In this document: positions 11,068 through 21,405 of the stretch, piece after piece
Position numbering within the stretch: position 1 is the stretch's first letter
How the letters are laid out: each line of letters begins with the position of its first letter
Assembly: GCF_000260415.1 (NCBI RefSeq)
Contig: NZ_BACP01000062.1
Span: 1-64,000, forward strand
Length of the DNA: 64,000 bases
DNA from: Liquorilactobacillus mali KCTC 3596 = DSM 20444
GTDB lineage: Bacteria; Bacillota; Bacilli; Lactobacillales; Lactobacillaceae
Reading direction: 5' to 3'
The notes under the pieces: model-generated
The model's database searches: none
What the model saw: the letters and a program-made list of their open reading frames with translations, nothing else
Told to the model about the DNA's origin: nothing
Made by a program: the position numbers and the translations under genes

Positions 11068-14000
11068 CTATTCATTTAATTGAGCTTCCAACTTTTCAAT
11101 ACGATCTTGTTGCGACTGCATTTTTTTGTACATCTCTTGAATCATAACAGTGAGATAAGATAACTGTGTACCATCATCACGTCCTTTTTTATCTGAAGCA
11201 AGAAATTCATCTGGCTCAGTGTACTGAGACACTTCATTCACGTCATCAATAATGTATGAAGCATATCTTTTATTGATCCCTTGTTTTACATCATCTTTAA
11301 ATGAATATTTATATATATCAGTAGAATTGATTGCATCTATTGCGTCTTGTGCATCCAATTTAACAATATTGGTCTTAGCACTCAGTAATGAGGTCTGTGT
11401 AACTGATTTAACATGTAAGACTGCATTACCACCAGAACCACCATTACCATCAATGTAAAAGTCGCCACCACTAGTTGCTCTCAAGTTGTTGTTATTATTT
11501 AGAATAACTCCTCCACCTTGGAACATAGTATTGACTGTAAACTTATTGCTGTCCGCATATATCATACGTGTCCCGCCAGATTTAGAATCCCAATAGAATA
11601 TTGAACCTCTAAGACCAATATTACCCTGTCCTGAACTACTTCCCACAACCGCATCATGAGCGCCTGTACTTGACATTATCAGATCAGCTGTACCGTTTAT
11701 TCCCGAATCAACATAGAGTGGAGGAGTGATACTTACAGTATTTGCTCCGTATGCTCCTCCAACACCAGTAGCCCAATAAGCAATCGCTGGCTGAAAATCG
11801 GCACTTGCCATTGTTTTAGCACTATCAGTCGGGACAAATTGACCTATTCCAATGTAGTCACCGCCATAAGGATCTCCCCATACTGTTTGTTGAGCTAATC
11901 CCATAACTAAACCTGAACCACCCGTACCTTTCATGGTAGCAGTTTTATAATCCCATCCAAATCCTTTGATATATCCCTGAATTTCAGATTGATAATCACT
12001 GGCATTATTGGTTGAACCTACTTTGACAGGAACAGTAAATGACATTCCATTAACATCTACATCTGTACCCCAAACTAACCTAGTATCAGTTGTACTTAAA
12101 TTACCTATATGCAACTTACTATTTGCTTGAATTACATTTGTTGATATTACACCATTCTTAATGTAAGTATCAGTCCCACTGCCATTAGTATTATGAAAAC
12201 CATTTTGGTCTATCCATGTTTGATTTCCAGAAGCATTGACATATATACTACCGTTTGTAAAGTCGAGATTCATATTCTTGGCAACGGCTGTACCAGTTAT
12301 TACATTGGCATTTATGGTAGGTATAACTACTGGATTGCTACTATCAATTTTGACATGATCACCACGTAATAAAATAGTCTTGTTACTATTATTTACTCCA
12401 TGAGCGTCAAGTGTAATACCATTGCTATCCATAGAAAACATATTGGTGTAATCAGTATCATTAGGGGCTAAACTCCAATCAGTCGCAACTGAACCCTTTT
12501 CTAATTTGACGTTAGAAAATGTGATTGTCCCCACAAAGTTATCTAATCTAAATCCAATCATAGTAGCTATATTAGCAGTAGTAGTTCCTACACTAAATGT
12601 CTTAGAAAAATGTCCTGAAGTGTTAGAGCTTGAAACCGTACCACTTAAACCCATTCCCCATGGAACATTATTCCATTGAATGCTATAAGTTCCAGATGGT
12701 GAGCTACCTGAAACCGACCAATCAAAACTGACTGTAAATTGTGTTCCATAGACAGTAGCAAGTTTAGAAACGTTATATCCATTAGCTAATAAATAATTGG
12801 CCATCGTTTGATTAGCTGTATTTGTACCAGTCAGACTTGCAGATTTACTTGTACCCAATAACAAATTAGTACCAACCGCACTATTATCTAATTGAGTTTG
12901 TATTGCACTCGTTTTAACGTTAAATGTTCCAGCAGTAGCACTAATTTGGGTATCTGCATACGTCTTTGCACTAGCTATGGCATTACTTTGTGCATTGTTT
13001 GCTTTAGTTGTGGCATCTGAACTGGCAGTAGAAACGGCATTACTTTGTGCGTTGTTTGCTTTTGTCGTAGCGTCACTTGCAGCAGTAGAAACAGCAGCAT
13101 TCTTAGCATTCGTTGCTGAAGTATCTGCATAGGTCTTTAACGTTGTGGTTGTACTTGACAAATTAGCACTAAACGTTCCAGCAGTCGCAGTAATCTGTGT
13201 ATCAGCATAAGTCTTTGATTGAGTAATTGCATTACTTTGCGCAGCATTAGCCTTAGTTGTGGCATCGGCTTGTATATCTCCAATAGATGGACTCCAATCA
13301 GTTACCGTGTTTCCCATTTCCAATTTAGGATGGTAGAAAGCAATATAAGTACCTGAATTAACCAAATCAAAAGTTTTTAAATATAAATCGAACACTCTTA
13401 ATCCTACATTGTCATAAGCCCAAGTTTTTGTGCTAGTTATACGGTATAGATTATCACCAACTTTGACTAGGGTTACGGGTTGTAAATCATGTCCTTTACT
13501 TGAAAACCATGTAATAAAGTTACCTGTGTAACTTGAAATAGTACAATCTGTAGCAATATAGATAGATTGAGTATATGTTGCACCCTTTATAGGTACGATA
13601 CCTGTATTATTATTCCACGGTGAACCAGCTTGTGGTAGAATTTCATTACCATTAGCAGTGGGTCTACTACTTGAAAGGTTGACATACGCTTCCGTACCAT
13701 TCCAAGTAGTATTCGGAATACCATATCCCATAATAAATGGCTGACCTGTTCCATCAATTAAATTAGTTCCACCAATTTGCTGATTATCTAAGTTGCTCTG
13801 AACGGCATTAGCTTTGGTAGTTGCGTCACTTGCTGCCGTTGCAATTGCTGCTGCCGTTGCATTGTTAGCTGAATTATCAGCATAAGTTTTCAAGGTTGTA
13901 GTTGTGCTTGTTAAATTAGCCGATAATGTGCTTGCCGTAGCAGTTATCTGATTATTAACATAATTAGTTGTAGCATTATCTTCTGGGTTAGTTGAATAAT

Positions 14001-17000
14001 CCGTGGCTACTAAGCCTTTCTCAAGTTTCCATTTCTTAACCCATATATCTACAGTATCTCCTGCAACAACATTGAAGTATAATACTGAAGCCGCTCCAGT
14101 GCCAGAAGAAATATTACCTGTCGTTATCCATCTTTGATATGAAGTTGATAATGTCAATCCATTTGAAACATAGCCTGTATTTCCTTCTACTGTAAAAGCA
14201 TTAACAGTTGTATTTGCAAATGTTCCCTTTACAGAAACGGATAAAGCATACTGAGCTGGATAATTTTTGGATAATTGATTATTATAAAATCCTCGAACTG
14301 AATTTTGAGTAACAGTTCCAGATAAATGCCATGCTGTATCGCCATCAGAGTCCGTCTCAATCTTAGTAGTCAATCCAGCCGTTCCACCAGAACCACTAAA
14401 ACTTGTAGTTCCATACCATGGACTAAACATGCTTGTTCCATATAGTAGGTTAGTACCAACCGCACTATTATTCACTTGATTTTGTATTGCGCTAATATTC
14501 GTTGCATAACCATCACTAGTTGCCTGTAATGTGTTTATTTTTCCATTTGCACTAGCAATACTCGAATCCCAACCTGTTGCCCTAGCTTTCAATTGGGTGA
14601 TATCTCCATTTGATGTAGCTAAGTCTGCTGCTATTTGATCAGCCTTTTGAGATACATTGGTTACAGATGTGACTGTTGCATTCTCACTAGGACAAGTAGA
14701 ATAATCTGTAGCAACTGAACCTAATTCTAATTTAAAATTCCGAATTTTAAATACTCCAGTTGTACCTCCAGATATTGATAATCCAAAATCAAGACCTCCT
14801 GACACATCAGATGGAGTTTTCCCAGTAACTACTAATTTTTGCCATACTGAAACTTTACTTGTATCTAAGAGTGCTACATAATTTCCTGTAGCAGCTGAAT
14901 TTGAACCATAAGATCTAAAGTGTATATCATTATCAGTTCCAGACCCTGACACATTAACAATGTATATTTCAGCGGATAAAGTATAGTATTGTGATGGCAA
15001 AAACCCCGATTGTATGGTGTGCATGTAGCCTTGGCGTGCTGAACTTGTGGTTGATTTAGTAAATGTTACAAAATTTATAGCATCGAGACTAGCAGTAGCT
15101 GGAGACTGGGCATACCAATTTTTTTCTAATGTGCTTCCGCTTATTAGGTTAGTACCTACTGCACTATTATTAACTTGATCTTGTAACGTACTCATCTTAC
15201 TTACGGTACTATTTAAACCATCTGCATTAGCTGTAACCTTTTGTTCTGCACTAGTTACTCTACCAGTTAAATTATCAAAATCTGTCTTAGCCGTCTTCTC
15301 TGCAACCTCATCGTTAAGTACAGATATTTGTGCAGTTTGATTTGTAACTGTTTGACTAAGTGTATCAACAGATGTCTTATCAGCTTTGAGTTGTAAGCCT
15401 TCTGTGTTAGCCGTGATTTGATTTTGTTGTTTTACTGTTACATCAACGTTATCTTGTGCATTTGTAGTATAAGCACCGTTATTAATAGTCGATTTGACAG
15501 CTAAAAAGTTAGAAAATTGTAAATGACCATTTCTCTTTAATTCTGCTCTAATCGCAAACTTAGAAGCATCAGAATGAGAAATTTGATATTTATATTTCAA
15601 TCTTTTTGGATTGCTACCAATGACTTCACAATCAGATATTTGTAACTCTTTATAATCGATCCTACTATTAGAAGTGTTGAATACTTCAAGTATCAAAACA
15701 TTATTGTTGTCAAGAGTGACATCTGTTAGCTGGTTCATATCAAAAGCTACTACAATTACATCGTTGTCCTTGGCTTCAAAATAGTTAGATTCAATAGATA
15801 TTGGAGAGTCTGCGCTTAATCCACTCTGCTTAAAATCGACCCAATTCTTGTTATTTGAATCTGAAACAACATTAGCTTTTGCGCTTACACTTTGCCATCT
15901 ATTTAAACCTGATGTGAAACCACTATTTAAAATTTCGTTGTTGTTTGAATCACTGATATTGTCAATTTGTTGATTAATCTCTTCCGAAAATGTAGCTTGT
16001 AATTCTCCAGCTTTACTATCAATTTTTGTGTTCACATCTTGAACACTACCATTTAATGAAGTGATATCATTCTGAGCAATAACTATCTTATCGCCAAGTT
16101 GTGATATAGAAGCACTTTGTTCTTCTTGTTCGTCTCCTAGTTGTGTTTGTTTTAATGTCACACTGGAGATTTGATCACTGGTAATTTTTTGCTGTGCTTC
16201 TGAATGTTCAATTCTCTCAAAGTTATCAGCACTATTCATTTCCCAATATGTTACTTCACTACCTGTTTCAAGTTTTGCCTCATTGATTAAGAGTGCGTTT
16301 CCACTACTTACTGAACCAGTCAGTCCAAAAGCTATATTGATCGTGTCGCTTGAAGCAACAAAGGTTACTGAATATGTTTGAGGGTCAGTTGTTACATTCT
16401 GATCGTTATTTTTTGTCTTTAATATTCCAGCAGTTTTCTCTTGAACGTTTATCGTATCGCCAGACTTAATCGTCTTAGCAACCACCGATAAAGTGTACGT
16501 GTTGCCACTTGTTAGCCCGCTCACGCTCATAGAGATTGTCTCTGTACTCTTCGTTAATGAAGCCCAATAACATGCGTTATACAGACTGTCTGTCACACTC
16601 ACGTAGGCTGGATTACTAATTACCCAATTGTACCAATCTCTTGTACCCAGCAATAAGTTTGCTTTCTTAACTTGAAAATCGTTCATCTTGTTTGTGAGCT
16701 TATCTTCTGACACTTTGCCTGAAATCTCATCAGCTTGTTGTGATAAATCACTTTGAACCTTTGTTATATTTTGGTTAGCTAAAGTGAGATCTTCTTTTGT
16801 GGCTTTACTATCTAAGCCCTCGGCATTGATTAATATGTCAGCCGTATTCTTTTCAATCTGTTCTTGTGCAGCATCAAGATTAGCTTTTTCTGCTTTAGTT
16901 TCGATTTGACCCTTAACAGTATCTAATGTTTGAGATATGTCATTCTGTCCAATTTTGACATTGGCTAAATCAGATTTGACATCATCCAAATTTGTCTTTG

Positions 17001-17388
17001 TGTTACCTAAATCTGTACTAAGTGATTGAGCTTTATCGTTTAATGTTTGAATATTGTCATTATGATCCTTCAATTCTTTTTGAGCATCTGCAATATCTCC
17101 ACTTAAACTCGTTTGAGCATCAGTAATCCGTGTATTTAACTGACTCTTTGCCTCAGCTAAATCGGCTTCTGTCTGAGCTTTCAAGTTATTAGTAGCAGTT
17201 TCAATCTTGTCATCAACCTCTGAACTTGTTACACCGTCTTTGATTGCTACACCATTTTGAACTATGTCATTGATAGCCGAAACTATATCTGTTTTGACGG
17301 TAGTATTTAGGTTATCAAGATTCCCTATGTCTTTAACAGTAGGATATAAATATTCTCCATTAACTAAACTTTTAATAATTCTTGCCAT
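11068..17388 (-). CDS. Giant tail fibre / receptor-binding protein with S74-type C-terminus
   Basis: A 2,106-residue fibre. It starts MARIIKSLVNGEYLYPTVKD, a tail-attachment-like region, followed by long heptad coiled coils. Five sandwich-like domains each open with (V)GTNLL and close with LE-x-GS-x-A/V-T-D-Y/W-S, as in phage carbohydrate-binding modules. Between them are Ala/Thr-rich stretches such as ATTKANNAQSNA. After residue ~1700 comes a beta-rich shaft. The last ~110 residues (from NIVKLDAQDAIDAINSTDIY to a terminal coiled coil RIEKLEAQLNE) look like a peptidase S74 intramolecular chaperone, which folds fibre trimers and may cleave itself off. It lies between the tail tube gene and the chaperone. 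Confidence 0.8.
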   Translation of the reverse strand: MARIIKSLVNGEYLYPTVKDIGNLDNLNTTVKTDIVSAINDIVQNGVAIKDGVTSSEVDDKIETATNNLKAQTEADLAEAKSQLNTRITDAQTSLSGDIADAQKELKDHNDNIQTLNDKAQSLSTDLGNTKTNLDDVKSDLANVKIGQNDISQTLDTVKGQIETKAEKANLDAAQEQIEKNTADILINAEGLDSKATKEDLTLANQNITKVQSDLSQQADEISGKVSEDKLTNKMNDFQVKKANLLLGTRDWYNWVISNPAYVSVTDSLYNACYWASLTKSTETISMSVSGLTSGNTYTLSVVAKTIKSGDTINVQEKTAGILKTKNNDQNVTTDPQTYSVTFVASSDTINIAFGLTGSVSSGNALLINEAKLETGSEVTYWEMNSADNFERIEHSEAQQKITSDQISSVTLKQTQLGDEQEEQSASISQLGDKIVIAQNDITSLNGSVQDVNTKIDSKAGELQATFSEEINQQIDNISDSNNNEILNSGFTSGLNRWQSVSAKANVVSDSNNKNWVDFKQSGLSADSPISIESNYFEAKDNDVIVVAFDMNQLTDVTLDNNNVLILEVFNTSNSRIDYKELQISDCEVIGSNPKRLKYKYQISHSDASKFAIRAELKRNGHLQFSNFLAVKSTINNGAYTTNAQDNVDVTVKQQNQITANTEGLQLKADKTSVDTLSQTVTNQTAQISVLNDEVAEKTAKTDFDNLTGRVTSAEQKVTANADGLNSTVSKMSTLQDQVNNSAVGTNLISGSTLEKNWYAQSPATASLDAINFVTFTKSTTSSARQGYMHTIQSGFLPSQYYTLSAEIYIVNVSGSGTDNDIHFRSYGSNSAATGNYVALLDTSKVSVWQKLVVTGKTPSDVSGGLDFGLSISGGTTGVFKIRNFKLELGSVATDYSTCPSENATVTSVTNVSQKADQIAADLATSNGDITQLKARATGWDSSIASANGKINTLQATSDGYATNISAIQNQVNNSAVGTNLLYGTSMFSPWYGTTSFSGSGGTAGLTTKIETDSDGDTAWHLSGTVTQNSVRGFYNNQLSKNYPAQYALSVSVKGTFANTTVNAFTVEGNTGYVSNGLTLSTSYQRWITTGNISSGTGAASVLYFNVVAGDTVDIWVKKWKLEKGLVATDYSTNPEDNATTNYVNNQITATASTLSANLTSTTTTLKTYADNSANNATAAAIATAASDATTKANAVQSNLDNQQIGGTNLIDGTGQPFIMGYGIPNTTWNGTEAYVNLSSSRPTANGNEILPQAGSPWNNNTGIVPIKGATYTQSIYIATDCTISSYTGNFITWFSSKGHDLQPVTLVKVGDNLYRITSTKTWAYDNVGLRVFDLYLKTFDLVNSGTYIAFYHPKLEMGNTVTDWSPSIGDIQADATTKANAAQSNAITQSKTYADTQITATAGTFSANLSSTTTTLKTYADTSATNAKNAAVSTAASDATTKANNAQSNAVSTASSDATTKANNAQSNAIASAKTYADTQISATAGTFNVKTSAIQTQLDNSAVGTNLLLGTSKSASLTGTNTANQTMANYLLANGYNVSKLATVYGTQFTVSFDWSVSGSSPSGTYSIQWNNVPWGMGLSGTVSSSNTSGHFSKTFSVGTTTANIATMIGFRLDNFVGTITFSNVKLEKGSVATDWSLAPNDTDYTNMFSMDSNGITLDAHGVNNSNKTILLRGDHVKIDSSNPVVIPTINANVITGTAVAKNMNLDFTNGSIYVNASGNQTWIDQNGFHNTNGSGTDTYIKNGVISTNVIQANSKLHIGNLSTTDTRLVWGTDVDVNGMSFTVPVKVGSTNNASDYQSEIQGYIKGFGWDYKTATMKGTGGSGLVMGLAQQTVWGDPYGGDYIGIGQFVPTDSAKTMASADFQPAIAYWATGVGGAYGANTVSITPPLYVDSGINGTADLIMSSTGAHDAVVGSSSGQGNIGLRGSIFYWDSKSGGTRMIYADSNKFTVNTMFQGGGVILNNNNNLRATSGGDFYIDGNGGSGGNAVLHVKSVTQTSLLSAKTNIVKLDAQDAIDAINSTDIYKYSFKDDVKQGINKRYASYIIDDVNEVSQYTEPDEFLASDKKGRDDGTQLSYLTVMIQEMYKKMQSQQDRIEKLEAQLNE

Positions 17389-17430
17389 TAACTTTTAACC
17401 ACCGCCATCTTTTTAAATTTTTTATATGTA

Positions 17431-17454
17431 TAAAAAGGGATATATTATCCCTTT
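17431..17454 (-). terminator. Rho-independent terminator after the tail tube gene
   Basis: TATCCCTTT and AAAGGGATA form a nine-base stem, followed on the minus strand by TTTTTA. It stands between the tail tube gene and the fibre gene and would lower fibre transcription relative to the tube. Confidence 0.7.
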
Positions 17455-17471
17455 AAATGTCAAGATTACTA

Positions 17472-18575
17472 TTACTCAATAATCTTGTATGTTGCCAAAT
17501 CGTTCTTATCGTTAGGGAACAAGTCAAAGACGATTGACAATGAAGTTGGTTCTTTTGCACTCTGTGTCAGAGTAAAGTTTGATTGTGGACGTGCATTGAA
17601 GTAATGTAACTGAATGAACGAGTCCTTACCACTTTGCTGATCACGAATGTAAGCATCACCGTAAATCTCGAATGCTGGAGCAAATGTGTCAGCACCAACA
17701 GTAACAGTTGTTACACCAGTTACAGATGCAACGTAGTAAACTACATAATCTGCACCAACGATAGCTTCGTCAGAAAGTTGAATTGCTCCACCTTCACCAA
17801 CAGTAAAGCTCAAACCTGATTCACCAGCAGCGTTTGCAGCAGCAGTTGCGATTGCGACAGCTTCATCGGTTGCCTTTACAACAGCCCCAGCAGTTGAAGT
17901 ACCAGCAGCAGCAGTAGTAATTACAACCTCTGCGGAAACAGGTGATTGACCATTCCCATTGATAGCCGTTACAGTATACTTGTACTGTGTTTCTGCAACC
18001 AAGTCGCTATCACTGAATGAAGTAGTAGTTGGTTGACCGATTTGTACGCCATCACGATATACAACATACGAGTTAGCTCCGTTAGGAGCTGACCATGTGA
18101 TATCTGCTGAAGTATCTTTGGCAGTAACAGCTACGTCAGTAACCATTACTGGCACTGAACCAGCATCACCAGTAATCTTCTGTGGAATCTCCGAACCATC
18201 ATGTTCAACTCCATCTTCTTTTAACTTGAATACTGATACTGAATCTGACTTAGGAACAGATTCTAGCTTGAATGCCTTGCTTGAATCCAAGGTAAATGTC
18301 TCACGTCGGAAGATATCTGCTGAACCTTGATCTAATCCACTACCAACTGTCATAGCCAATAGTTTCAAGTCAAACAATTCAGATTCAAGAGTCAACTTAC
18401 CAGCACGGTTTGTATCCCATGCAATAGCATTTGCACCTTTCTTTGTTGCATATACACGATCTGAACTCCACTCACTTGTAGTAGCGTTAGCATAATCGAT
18501 GTACATTGCAACTTTCTTACTAGCCTTTTCCAATAATGTAATATTGGAGGCATCTTTCATACCAAAAATTGCCAT
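17472..18575 (-). CDS. Major tail tube protein with inserted fibronectin type III domain
   Basis: A 367-residue protein starting MAIFGMKDASNITLLEKASK, with GAGGTGAT upstream. The N-terminal ~130 residues and the last ~90 (AFEIYGDAYIRDQQSGKDSFIQL) form a tube-type beta sandwich. Residues 141-221 are a clear Fn3 domain (VTDVAVTAKDTSADITWSAP, then YVVYRDG, then YKYTVTAING). An Ala-rich segment and a second small beta region follow. Fn3 domains commonly decorate tail tubes and are thought to touch the cell surface weakly. Its high-expression position before a terminator fits a tube protein. Confidence 0.8.
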   Translation of the reverse strand: MAIFGMKDASNITLLEKASKKVAMYIDYANATTSEWSSDRVYATKKGANAIAWDTNRAGKLTLESELFDLKLLAMTVGSGLDQGSADIFRRETFTLDSSKAFKLESVPKSDSVSVFKLKEDGVEHDGSEIPQKITGDAGSVPVMVTDVAVTAKDTSADITWSAPNGANSYVVYRDGVQIGQPTTTSFSDSDLVAETQYKYTVTAINGNGQSPVSAEVVITTAAAGTSTAGAVVKATDEAVAIATAAANAAGESGLSFTVGEGGAIQLSDEAIVGADYVVYYVASVTGVTTVTVGADTFAPAFEIYGDAYIRDQQSGKDSFIQLHYFNARPQSNFTLTQSAKEPTSLSIVFDLFPNDKNDLATYKIIE

Positions 18576-18586
18576 TTATAATCACC

Positions 18587-19369
18587 TCATATATTTTTTT
18601 GTAGCGATATCTTTTCTCGCCAATTCTTTAATTCCATGTCTGATGTATCAAACTTATAGGCTGTGTAGATTTGTAGGTTCTGTTCATAGTATTCTTTTTC
18701 CATGTACAGTTTTATTAAATTGTTGAATTGATAGTAGTTCATTTCCCCTATCTCTTTGAATGAGATATACGAGGTAGACGAGCCTTGTAAAATAAGGATT
18801 TTATCGCCCAATTCAACCTTTTGTTCTTTGCTTAACTTTCTTACTCGTCCTTTATACACATTTTTCCAAATTCTCAATTGCGCCTTAGACATATTCTTAG
18901 GAGCAATCAAGTCTTCATTGGGTTTTGCCATTGTGATAGCCTTGACACATTCACTAAAATCTAAAAACTCTTGTTTATCAATTACCCAATTTAATTTCTT
19001 ACATATTGCTTTTTTGTTACTTAAAAACTGAAAATCATCTTCGTTTAATTTAGTCCAATAAGCAAAGCCTTTAGCAAACAGTTGGTGTAGTGTCGAGTCT
19101 GATTGTGAAATCATGTTTCCGATTTCTTTATTACCCTCTTTATCAAAGGACATATCCCATAATGTTGGGAATGCTTCTTCCATTTGATCCACTATCTCTG
19201 CCATGCCTGAGTAAAGCTCTCTTATCGTTATGGAGAATGGTTTTATATAAAGAGAAAGCTCTGTTTCTCCCATCGTTACAATCTCATCAATTGTCGGAGC
19301 ATATATATTAACTTTGTCATTGAATGGTATAATTCCTTTTAATAATAGGCTTGTGTAGTTTATATTCAT
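18587..19369 (-). CDS. Late protein of unknown function
   Basis: 260 residues, MNINYTSLLLKGIIPFNDKVNIY, encoded between the tail tube gene and a tail-completion-like gene. It is mainly helical with a basic C-terminal half (LRIWKNVYKGRVRKLSKEQK) and acidic loops. The ATG overlaps the end of a copy of the dispersed 20-bp site. I recognise no domain; position suggests a structural or assembly role. Confidence 0.75.
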   Translation of the reverse strand: MNINYTSLLLKGIIPFNDKVNIYAPTIDEIVTMGETELSLYIKPFSITIRELYSGMAEIVDQMEEAFPTLWDMSFDKEGNKEIGNMISQSDSTLHQLFAKGFAYWTKLNEDDFQFLSNKKAICKKLNWVIDKQEFLDFSECVKAITMAKPNEDLIAPKNMSKAQLRIWKNVYKGRVRKLSKEQKVELGDKILILQGSSTSYISFKEIGEMNYYQFNNLIKLYMEKEYYEQNLQIYTAYKFDTSDMELKNWREKISLQKNI

Positions 19370-19387
19370 GTCAATATTCCTACTTGT
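19368..19387 (-). promoter_or_regulatory. Dispersed 20-bp site overlapping a start codon
   Basis: Minus strand ACAAGTAGGAATATTGACAT, two changes from the consensus core. It spans the stop codon of the 19380-19865 gene, and its final AT is the beginning of the ATG of the next gene (19369). Confidence 0.55.
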
Positions 19388-19865
19388 AATCTATAACTCT
19401 GAACATTATAGTATATCCGCCAAACCTATTATCTTGTTGCCAATTCTCGACTAAGTTACCTTCTTGAATCTTACCCATTCCATAGAAATTATTATCTTGG
19501 AACAAGTCATAAACTCTTTGCAAGAGTAAATCTTGTCTATATCCTTCGTCCATTTCCATGATATTTCTATCGACTAATATGTTGAAATACAGATAACCCA
19601 TTACATATCTTTCAGAGAATTGTCTCCACGATTCTTGTGGGACAAAACCACTTATACCCATTGTTATATAACTGCTTTGACTCTCAACAGTTTTAGGTAC
19701 ATAAGTAGTTCCGTGAATCTTATCCTTGACGAGAGCTAATTTTTCATCTTCTGTCAAAGCCTCACGAGATAAAGCATCCGAAGTAGGGTATTTCAACATT
19801 TTAGCTATATCGTCATCATGACAAATTGTATCTATCATGTTTTGCTTCCATGTTGTAATCTGCAT
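19380..19865 (-). CDS. Probable tail-completion/minor tail protein
   Basis: 161 residues (MQITTWKQNMIDTICHDDDIAKML). It contains GISGFVPQESWRQFSERYVMGYLYFNILVDRNIMEMDEGYRQDLLLQRVYDLF, given here in meaning only as a mixed alpha/beta tail-terminator-like body. The ribosome site before ATG 19865 is weak. Its place between the connector and tail tube genes fits a tail terminator or joining protein. Assignment rests on position and fold impression. Confidence 0.6.
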   Translation of the reverse strand: MQITTWKQNMIDTICHDDDIAKMLKYPTSDALSREALTEDEKLALVKDKIHGTTYVPKTVESQSSYITMGISGFVPQESWRQFSERYVMGYLYFNILVDRNIMEMDEGYRQDLLLQRVYDLFQDNNFYGMGKIQEGNLVENWQQDNRFGGYTIMFRVIDYK

Positions 19866-19936
19866 TACAGAACTATTGGGAGAGTGTAATTTTCTTCTAG
19901 TTATTTTTATCAGATAAATACGCCACCCTTCTTAAT

Positions 19937-20959
19937 TTAAAATTTAGCTATTATCTTTACAGATAAACTTTGATACTGATCATTAACTTTAGCAAGAATG
20001 TTCATCATGTTTCCTATATAGCGTGAGTCGTCTATAACACTAAACTGGAACATATCTTCATCACGTTCTAGTATATTTATAGGCAAGGTTTGAACGCTCT
20101 CTACGTCCCATTCTGACACTTTGAGAGGGGTCTTACTTCCGTCTTCATTCACTTGAACTACCGAGTAACTGTAAGACCTTCCTAATCTAGCCTTTTGCTC
20201 ACCAACTATATTAATAGTAGGAATTGCAATATTACTACTATCAGAAGGGTTCTCTTCTTTTTCACCATTGAAACCCCAATAGTTTGCTATTCCTAGCTCA
20301 ATATTGTCTAATTCTGGGTTTAATGTATCTTCATCTAATAGCAAGTTGATAAGTCCAATTCTTGAAATAGAATCGGCAAACTCAACCTTGTAAACTTTGC
20401 TACTTATGAAAAATCTGTCTCCTATAGTTATCTGACTTGTCTCGGAGTTATTTTTAACATATAGCATCATTTTACCATTGATTAAAGATAGGTTGTTACC
20501 CGTAAAGGAAACACCTAATGTATACAATGTCTGGTTTTGGACGTAAGCGCCCCAACCGTTACCATTGTTTGAAACTTTTTTAGTCTCTTTGTCTACTATC
20601 CATTTAATCGAGTGATTTACGTGTTTAATCTTTAATTGCTGATGTGTAGGAATTGTCTTAAATTCACCAGTGAAGATCAGCCATTGTTCACTACGCCAGT
20701 TTACATAAGAACCGACTCCACAATTAACACTATTGGGTAAGATAATATATTTATCATCAGATAAATCTTTATTATTACTTTGTGATTGATCCTGAAATAT
20801 AGCTTGTGTCGGAATATTATCTATAATGCAATCTTCTTTATCTAGTGCATTAGCAAAGTATTTATTAAACTCTCTCGTCTTATCGTGCATGTTTCTATCA
20901 TATCGAGTAGCGCCGACTCTCTTCATATGATTTCTAAAACTATCTGAAAAACTACTCAT
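19937..20959 (-). CDS. Minor structural protein with embedded 20-bp site
   Basis: 340 residues, overlapping the stop of the upstream gene (TAATG arrangement), so translation is coupled. The N-terminus MSSFSDSFRNHMKRVGATRYDR is basic. A beta-rich middle (QWLIFTGEFKTIPTHQQLKI) resembles neck or connector proteins, and the C-terminal ~90 residues look like an Ig-like beta domain. The linker between them carries DSSNIAIPTINIV, encoded by the dispersed repeat. A head-to-tail joining role is likely. Confidence 0.65.
   Translation of the reverse strand: MSSFSDSFRNHMKRVGATRYDRNMHDKTREFNKYFANALDKEDCIIDNIPTQAIFQDQSQSNNKDLSDDKYIILPNSVNCGVGSYVNWRSEQWLIFTGEFKTIPTHQQLKIKHVNHSIKWIVDKETKKVSNNGNGWGAYVQNQTLYTLGVSFTGNNLSLINGKMMLYVKNNSETSQITIGDRFFISSKVYKVEFADSISRIGLINLLLDEDTLNPELDNIELGIANYWGFNGEKEENPSDSSNIAIPTINIVGEQKARLGRSYSYSVVQVNEDGSKTPLKVSEWDVESVQTLPINILERDEDMFQFSVIDDSRYIGNMMNILAKVNDQYQSLSVKIIAKF
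20226..20242 (-). promoter_or_regulatory. Dispersed 20-bp site inside a structural gene
   Basis: Minus strand GATAGTAGTAATATTGC, fifteen consecutive bases identical to the consensus, encoding DSSNI in the 340-aa structural protein. Confidence 0.75.
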
Positions 20960-21390
20960 TATGCCATATCTCCATAAAGGTCTGATTGTGCATATTCATA
21001 ATCATTTAGACCTTCTTGAATTTCGGTTCTTAATTGGCGCTCCATTTTACTCAATTTATCTAAATATTGATAACCTTGAACGGCTTGATAATCTCTATCA
21101 CCGATAGCCTTTCTCGTCATTTCTTCCGAGTTTTTAGTTCTCATTACCCATTCAAGTTTCATTGCTTTTGCCAAATAGGCAATTTCAAATCTACTAAGTG
21201 TGACATTGAACTGTTTAGCTTCTTCATCAGTATCATACACATCTTTATGATAGTTGATAAACATGACACGACCAGCATCGAGATATCCATAAAGCACTTC
21301 CTCTAATTCGTCATCATCAATAGCACTGAAATCGTAACTATCAATGGTATTTAAGAAAACCTTATAAACCTCTGAATATTTAGTTGCCAT
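20959..21390 (-). CDS. Head-tail connector-like protein
   Basis: 143 residues, almost entirely helical and acidic (MATKYSEVYKVFLNTIDSYDF, then MERQLRTEIQEGLNDYEY). It follows the capsid and a 189-aa protein and overlaps the next gene by one base. Small helical proteins here are usually head-completion or connector components. Confidence 0.6.
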   Translation of the reverse strand: MATKYSEVYKVFLNTIDSYDFSAIDDDELEEVLYGYLDAGRVMFINYHKDVYDTDEEAKQFNVTLSRFEIAYLAKAMKLEWVMRTKNSEEMTRKAIGDRDYQAVQGYQYLDKLSKMERQLRTEIQEGLNDYEYAQSDLYGDMA

Positions 21391-21405
21391 ATTTATTTAT
21401 TCCCC

